Positions 59,428-64,000 of a DNA stretch of 64,000 nucleotides are shown here, in pieces. The stretch is from an uncultured bacterium. Its GTDB lineage: Bacteria > Patescibacteriota > Minisyncoccia > Phycocordibacterales > UBA9973. Below the pieces are notes generated by a model that saw only the letters and a program-made list of their open reading frames with translations, was not told the origin of the DNA and searched no databases. A program made the position numbers and the translations under genes. The first letter of the stretch is position 1. Every line of letters starts with the position of its first letter. Location: positions 72,083-136,082 of the forward strand of contig CALAYS010000077.1 in NCBI GenBank assembly GCA_937895515.1, given 5' to 3'.

Positions 59428-59583
59428 TCAATAATTAATACACATATTTTTATTCATGTCAACTTTTTCTTTTCTACGTATAGCTTTTTTAGACGGACCA
59501 TGACGACCGCCTTTATTTATATGCATATGCATAGCTACAAAGTTATGAATATTTACTTTTGATTGTTTGTTTGATTTGTTCAT
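59428..59583 (-). CDS. Small basic protein, 51 aa
   Basis: Likely start MNKSNKQSKVNIHNFVA; HINKGGRHGPSKKAIRRKEK is strongly basic. Overlaps the upstream gene by 41 nt. Not recognised. Confidence 0.5.
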   Translation of the reverse strand: MNKSNKQSKVNIHNFVAMHMHINKGGRHGPSKKAIRRKEKVDMNKNMCINY

Positions 59584-59839
59584 ATTGATCTCTTTCATTG
59601 CGAAGATCATTAATGATATCATCATTTTCAGGAATGTAAACAGTATAAATGGTTTCTATTCTACCTGTATCAAAATCAATTGATACTACGTTACTTGTAT
59701 AACAAATAGATGAATTAGAAACATTCGCTGAAGGATGGTCAACAGGATATAGGCCATAACCATAACCAACAACTGGTGGCCAGTTAATTGCAACCGCTCT
59801 ATACCTAACAATCTTTTTACCAGTTAGATTATCTAACAT
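59543..59839 (-). CDS. Hypothetical protein, 98 aa
   Basis: Start MLDNLTGKKIVRYRAVAINW chosen because AGGAG lies five bases upstream; an earlier ATG lacks a ribosome site. Contains VVSIDFDTGRIETIYTV and a helical end NDLRNERDQYEQIKQ. Not recognised. Confidence 0.65.
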   Translation of the reverse strand: MLDNLTGKKIVRYRAVAINWPPVVGYGYGLYPVDHPSANVSNSSICYTSNVVSIDFDTGRIETIYTVYIPENDDIINDLRNERDQYEQIKQTIKSKYS

Positions 59840-59880
59840 AATAACTCCTAATAATGGCCACATAAAGTGGCCAATATAAT

Positions 59881-61356
59881 TTAACTAAAAATAAATTCAT
59901 CTACGCGCTGACGAATATCATCCCAATTTTGAACAGCACGTACGGGTTTTTTTCGTTCATCGCAGCTATACATCAATTTAAGTTCAGTGTGATAAATAGA
60001 ATACTGCTTGTCTTCAGAACTAAGGATAGTCATATACTTTCCATTAGGACGAATCAATTTCATTTTGCCCTTTTTGCTTTTCTTATCCGAATCAGTAATT
60101 GGATCCTTGTAAACATCACGATCCTCTCCACCAACAATAGCAAAAGAACACTTCATTGCCCATGCAAAATCATCACGAGTATGATCTTGCAATAGTTTTC
60201 CACCTTGACCAAATACAAGCCCTTTAGTAGAAAATCCCGAAGATGTCAAAGTTTCAACAATTGACCTTACTGTTTCGATACAAATGCCATCACCTTGCAG
60301 AATGCCAAGCCAATCAGGCAATTCCCATTTGCCGGTAACAGTATTCGAAGACAAAACATGTAGATCATGAAGCTTACGAAATACCCTAATCATAGATAGT
60401 TTTGGATCACCACTATCTGGACGTATTACAAACTTAACACTCTTCTCGACAATCAAATCCTTGAGAGATACAACCATCTCAATATTTTTCATCAAGTCAT
60501 AGCTATCAGCAACAAAAGAAATAATCTTATATTTGTCACCAAAAGTATTAATCATATTCTTGATAGCTTCAAGTTCGTTATCGCGCAGATAAATAGTAAC
60601 TGTAGAGTGTTCAGCAGCAGGAACGCTATAACAAGGCATTGAAGAAACTTCAAAATTCATAATAGTATGAATAACACCTTCAATAGTGTCTGAGCCCATA
60701 GAACTCATAGCATGACCAGATCCACCAGTGCCTGCACTTTCACCAGAACTAACTCCACGAGATCCAAAGTCATGGTGAGCAAAAGAAATAAGCTGACGAA
60801 TATCATTTTCTGGAACACCAGACTTTCTATATCCGCTAATGATTTCTTTTTTCATAACCGCAGAATATGTTGCAACGGTGGACTTATACCAAGCAGCACG
60901 AAGCAATACTGGTTCACACCACCCAACAACCCATCCAAATCCTTTAACTGTATTGCATACAGTGGCAAGAACATTCTTTACGGGAACAACTGTACCTTCG
61001 GGAACAGCTTCAATAGCAATTGGCAAATAACCATTGAACTTATTAACAATTTCCATCCAGCCATCATAATTAAATGGAACGCCATGAAGTTCTGCAAACA
61101 AAGCAGCAGCTTCAACTTCAAATGCAGTTACTGGACGCATCAGATACTTATTAACAGCACCTTGAATACCGGCAAACACGACAACATCTGAATAATCAGA
61201 TTCTTTACGTGCTTCAATATAGGAATAGATATAATCTGTATCCTTAGGATATTGTGCAAAGTGTGAATACTTATAACTATCAGTGGCAAACAGAATACTG
61301 TTCTGCCAATCAAACTTAGACAACATTGCCTTAAGTTGTTGAATCTTTTCAAACAT
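59881..61356 (-). CDS. nadV: Nicotinamide phosphoribosyltransferase
   Basis: 491 aa, full NAMPT length. ATDSYKYSHFAQYPKDT at the start, AHHDFGSRGVSSGESAG for substrate binding, the catalytic His in PAAEHSTVTIY, then FVIRPDSGDP and LVFGQGGKLLQDHTRDD phosphate sites. It makes NMN from nicotinamide and PRPP. With the NUDIX/NMN adenylyltransferase remnant upstream it forms the phage NAD salvage pair known from vibriophage KVP40-type genomes. GGAGG-like ribosome site near the start. Confidence 0.95.
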   Translation of the reverse strand: MFEKIQQLKAMLSKFDWQNSILFATDSYKYSHFAQYPKDTDYIYSYIEARKESDYSDVVVFAGIQGAVNKYLMRPVTAFEVEAAALFAELHGVPFNYDGWMEIVNKFNGYLPIAIEAVPEGTVVPVKNVLATVCNTVKGFGWVVGWCEPVLLRAAWYKSTVATYSAVMKKEIISGYRKSGVPENDIRQLISFAHHDFGSRGVSSGESAGTGGSGHAMSSMGSDTIEGVIHTIMNFEVSSMPCYSVPAAEHSTVTIYLRDNELEAIKNMINTFGDKYKIISFVADSYDLMKNIEMVVSLKDLIVEKSVKFVIRPDSGDPKLSMIRVFRKLHDLHVLSSNTVTGKWELPDWLGILQGDGICIETVRSIVETLTSSGFSTKGLVFGQGGKLLQDHTRDDFAWAMKCSFAIVGGEDRDVYKDPITDSDKKSKKGKMKLIRPNGKYMTILSSEDKQYSIYHTELKLMYSCDERKKPVRAVQNWDDIRQRVDEFIFS

Positions 61357-61368
61357 GGCGACCTCCGC

Positions 61369-61590
61369 TTAAAGTTTGGTTAACATCTTTTTAATAATAA
61401 AATAGTGATCTTCAAAAAACAGATCCTTGTAAGAATCAAGTTGATTGATTGGAATCCAGAATGCTTCTTTGGCGTCATCTGATCCTTTAACCTTTGGCAA
61501 GGTTTTTTCCTGAAGAACAATCAACCCACAATGAGTAATTGTTCTGCCACGCATACTTCTACGTGGATCATCGAATACTTCTGTATGCTT
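61369..61590 (-). CDS. C-terminal fragment of NUDIX (NadM-type bifunctional) protein
   Basis: About 73 codons open from 61590 to the stop: EVFDDPRRSMRGRTITHCGL...LPKVKGSDDAKEAFWIP...LFFEDHYFII. This is the end of a NUDIX hydrolase domain as in NMN adenylyltransferase-NUDIX fusions that accompany NadV. The NUDIX box and the adenylyltransferase domain are missing: the frame runs into unrelated plus-strand sequence at about 61590. A Met at 61554 is internal. Confidence 0.75.
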   Translation of the reverse strand, partial: KHTEVFDDPRRSMRGRTITHCGLIVLQEKTLPKVKGSDDAKEAFWIPINQLDSYKDLFFEDHYFIIKKMLTKL

Positions 61591-61834
61591 TAATGATAAT
61601 GAAAAATTTTATAAAATAGGAATAACGTCTAGATCTGTCAAAATTAGATTTGATTCAAAAAGTAGAATGCCTTACGAATATGAAATTATAAAAGAAATTA
61701 CAGGAGATCCGGTATACATTTATAATCTCGAAAAAGAATTGCATTCAATAAATAAACCCAATAGATATAATCCAGCAATAGGATTTCCTGGATCTGCCTT
61801 AGAATGCTTTAGTAGCATTTTAAATGTCCAGTAA
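61586..61834 (+). pseudogene. Fragment of a zinc-finger/GIY-YIG-like homing endonuclease, opposite strand
   Basis: About 80 codons: FYKIGITSRSVKIRFDSKSR, YEYEIIKEITGDP, NLEKELH and FPGSALECF, then a stop at 61832-61834. The same motif series ends the proteins at 6124-6933 and 16854-17621. Only the C-terminal domain is present, with no start. It abuts the truncated NUDIX gene and overlaps the peptidyl-tRNA hydrolase fragment by 26 nt. Confidence 0.65.
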
Positions 61835-61996
61835 TAATATCAATAGCAGCCCTGCTTGCAGGGCCTATTCCTACACAAGTAATAGTTGTAACACCATTAA
61901 ATACTGTGCGACCCTCATCTTCAATCAAGGACACATTCATGCCTTTTGCTTTAGCTTTTTCATAAATTGCAAGCATTTCTTCCTGTGTTTTTAATT
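61809..61996 (-). CDS. pth2: C-terminal fragment of peptidyl-tRNA hydrolase 2
   Basis: The last 61 residues of a 478-aa chimeric frame: LKTQEEMLAIYEKAKAKGMN, VSLIEDEGRTVF, CVGIGPASRAAIDIITGHLK. The V-S-L-I-x-D-x-G-R-T and G-I-G-P-A motifs identify Pth2. The N-terminal half of the enzyme is replaced by outer-membrane-protein sequence at about 61995. Likely a phage gene cut by the junction. Confidence 0.75.
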
Positions 61997-62432
61997 TAGA
62001 ATAATCATATTTAAACCGAATATCCATTCCATAGAATAACATAAATCTACCCGACCTTTGCTGCCATTCATATCCGGGAGCAAAAAAAAGCCCTACAGTT
62101 GGTACACTCCTCTTGACCCCAACACTATGAGCACTAAGAAAATAAGGCATAATCCTTAGTCTAAAAGCCCGACTTTCATTATTGCGATTGACATAATTCT
62201 TCCGAAGAAATAAAGAGACGTTGTTTCCTTTGCCTATCAAATCAAGTAAATTTACGGAAACATCCCATTTGTGCCTTATTATTTCGGAGTCCACGTAGGA
62301 CTTAAAAGTAGTGAGCGTAGGTGATTGTCGCGCACTTTGTGAAATAGTATCTTGCCCAAACAATCTAACTGAACAAGATATAAGAGTAAAAAAGAACAGA
62401 AATAGTGTCGTATTTTTCAAAAAACTGTCTTT
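61997..62432 (-). pseudogene. N-terminal fragment of a Bacteroidota-type outer-membrane protein
   Basis: Within the chimeric frame. KDSFLKNTTLFLFFFTLISC, then SVRLFGQDT, is a signal peptide. VGLFFAPGYEWQQRSGRFML and FYGMDIRFKYDYSK follow, typical of Bacteroidota beta-barrel proteins. It lacks its own start Met and its C-terminus. Fused in frame at both ends to unrelated families. Confidence 0.6.
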
Positions 62433-63245
62433 TATTTTTCGTTTAATGGAAAATTCATTAGCTAAAAACCTTGCATTTTCTTCTTTTAAATTATTTCGAA
62501 CCAATTGAAAAGCCAATTCATCTGAAATAGAATTGTAAAAAGTTTTAAAATCCAACTTGTTGTTTCGCAATTCTGCAAAAAAAGAATAAATACCCGCTTT
62601 AGAAATTTCATTGTTATATCTATTTTTTGACCATTCTGCATTTGAATTAGAAACAAAAGAAACATAAAACAACATCACAATAATAGAAATTATTAAATGA
62701 AAGAACCTGTTTTTAAAGGCTACTTTATGATTAAATGTTTGACTAAAGAATTCCTTTTTATAAAAATAATAATATATGATTGCAGAAATGAATATCATTG
62801 ATGGAATCAATATATATAATGGATATGACTCATGAATATTTTGAACTACTTCAAATGTATAAATCAAATAATCAACCGCAACAAAATTAAATCTACATTT
62901 AAATTCTTCCCAAAAAGTAATTTCTGCAAAGAAGGTAAATACAAAAATTAATAGCGTAATTGCGGTACCAGAGTAGATGAAAAATTTATCCAGTATGTTT
63001 CCTATCCACTTTTTTGGAATTATTAGTAAGTATGTATTACTTAATACAAATAAAAAGGAAAGTACACCAATATCAAAAAAGAAACCTATTCCCAAAATTT
63101 TAAAACAACTTATCACTGATAAGTTCAAATCAGCAAGTTGCCATATAAAAAATACGATTCTTAACAACAATGAGAACAACAAAAACCATTTTGAAAAACC
63201 AACTAAAACTGATTGTCTTGTTGAAAAAATTTGACTAACTTTCAT
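62433..63245 (-). pseudogene. N-terminal membrane part of a sulfatase/LTA-synthase-family protein
   Basis: From MKVSQIFSTRQSVLVGF, five transmembrane helices, then the ELRNNKLDFKTFY and FSIKRKI segment that normally leads into the periplasmic sulfatase domain. The chain breaks at about residue 280 of the frame, where a signal peptide of another protein begins; the catalytic domain is absent. Typical of Bacteroidota phosphoglycerol-transferase-like proteins, not of phages. Confidence 0.6.
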
Positions 63246-63307
63246 ATAAAATTCTTTTTTGCAAAATTGCAATAACTATCTGTATACTAGCTTAAGATTT
63301 ACTTAAG

Positions 63308-64000
63308 TTACTGCAAACCAATATATTTTCGGGTAAACCATTCAATACCTAATGTTAATATTAACAATAGTAAAATCCACTTCCAATCTATTAATGGTGA
63401 TTTTAGAATTGTTTCTTTTTGAATGGGTAAATATTTTTCGCTCTTGAGTAAAATTTCAATTAATTTTTCGATTTGATTGGGATAATAAATATCGCCATCA
63501 GTATTAAAAGCTAATTGTTCTAATCTTGATTGATCAGGATTAACAAACTGTTTTTCTAAATCAAAATCTAAAATTTCAAATGAACCCGTAAAACTAGAAT
63601 TAGATTTTTTTTCAATTATCTTAAAAGAATAATTACCTGAAGATAAACCATCTAAATTTACTTTATAGCTAGAATTAGACTTTAGTAAATCATATTTTTT
63701 TGATGCTTTTGTTTTGAAATTAACCACCTGAATAGTTAATTGTGCATTATCGTCAAATTCATAATTCTTATTAAAAAACTCAGCAGAAATTTCAATACTT
63801 CCATTTGAATTATAAAAAGATTCATAAGTAACATTTAAATTTTTCTTAGTTGCATTTGAAACTAAAAACTGAATAATCTTATCAGTAAACACATCAAAAT
63901 CATCAAACGATTTCTTATTTAAGTGATTTTCTAAACGCCATTTCCAAATATTTTCTCCTATCAAATACGCTTTTCTTTTACTTCCATTTTCAGTGAAAGT
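63308..64000 (-). CDS. Bacteroidota-type membrane-anchored protein, 5' end beyond the window
   Basis: The frame is open to the window edge (TFTENGSKRKAYLIGENIWKW...); a TTG at 63964 is internal. GENIWKWRLEN and an Ig-like beta region (NAQLTIQVVNFKTKASKKYD) are followed by a single C-terminal transmembrane helix (WKWILLLLILTLGIEWF) and RKYIGLQ. This resembles the end of large Bacteroidota VWA/glutamine-amidotransferase-like membrane proteins of the BatA neighbourhood. Bacterial, not phage-like. Confidence 0.6.
   Translation of the reverse strand, partial: TFTENGSKRKAYLIGENIWKWRLENHLNKKSFDDFDVFTDKIIQFLVSNATKKNLNVTYESFYNSNGSIEISAEFFNKNYEFDDNAQLTIQVVNFKTKASKKYDLLKSNSSYKVNLDGLSSGNYSFKIIEKKSNSSFTGSFEILDFDLEKQFVNPDQSRLEQLAFNTDGDIYYPNQIEKLIEILLKSEKYLPIQKETILKSPLIDWKWILLLLILTLGIEWFTRKYIGLQ

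Noticed and set aside
61809..63272. A genuine 487-aa three-domain fusion protein
   Set aside because: Membrane-sulfatase N-terminus, an internal signal peptide with beta-barrel start, and a cytosolic Pth2 tail are functionally incompatible; a chimera is simpler.

Overview
The window is AT-rich and almost entirely transcribed from the minus strand. Genes are packed with 1-20 nt overlaps or gaps. It reads as part of the genome of a large tailed phage (jumbo-phage type): ribonucleotide reductase, thymidylate synthase, DHFR, a bacterial-type Pol III alpha, primase-helicase, RecA, RuvC, HU, DNA ligase, NAD salvage, about 30 tRNA genes and many homing endonucleases, with no rRNA, ribosomal proteins or central metabolism. 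No virion genes lie in the window, so the phage family cannot be named. Many starts carry Shine-Dalgarno-like AAGG/GGAG motifs.

Layout, left to right (genes are read right to left). 1-6.1 kb: nrdB (cut by the window edge), nrdA, an ATP-dependent ligase, small nucleases and unknowns. 5.8-19.4 kb: replication genes broken by group I introns: primase-helicase (1 intron), a Cas4/RecB-like nuclease and Pol III alpha. The polymerase is encoded as two polypeptides and interrupted by four introns. 19.4-26 kb: HU, a MazG-like NTPase, HNH, RecA (1 intron), a possible UvsY-like protein and RuvC. 26-34.6 kb: a PRTRC/Bil-like ubiquitin-type cassette (E1/ThiF, JAMM protease, E2-like, beta-grasp ubiquitin-like protein) with a reverse transcriptase gene fused into the same operon. 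34.6-37.6 kb: DHFR, an isochorismatase-like protein, ThyA and a DexA-like exonuclease. 37.6-39.8 kb: a Ro60/TROVE protein followed by 680 bp without genes that holds strong RNA hairpins, one a good Y-RNA candidate. 39.8-52.9 kb: VWA, J-domain and AAA+ proteins, YqeY, PurA and small proteins, interleaved with tRNAs. 52.9-59.4 kb: a dense tRNA array with homing endonucleases, a deoxynucleotidase and a SleB-type hydrolase. 59.9-61.6 kb: NadV and the remnant of a NadM-NUDIX protein.

The right end (from about 61.59 kb) does not look like intact phage sequence. A truncated NUDIX gene abuts an opposite-strand homing-endonuclease fragment. One reading frame then fuses pieces of a sulfatase-family membrane protein, an outer-membrane protein and peptidyl-tRNA hydrolase 2. 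The last 2 kb resembles Bacteroidota chromosome and is best read as an assembly chimera or an illegitimate junction.

The most interesting items are: (i) the reverse transcriptase inside a ubiquitin-like conjugation operon; (ii) Ro60 with its structured RNA locus; (iii) two neighbouring tRNA genes carrying related 59-72 nt insertions; (iv) tRNAs for Cys, Gln and Met with class II (long) variable arms; (v) Pol III alpha split just before its catalytic aspartates and then interrupted by introns at active-site codons. All family assignments come from reading motifs by eye; no database search was run.
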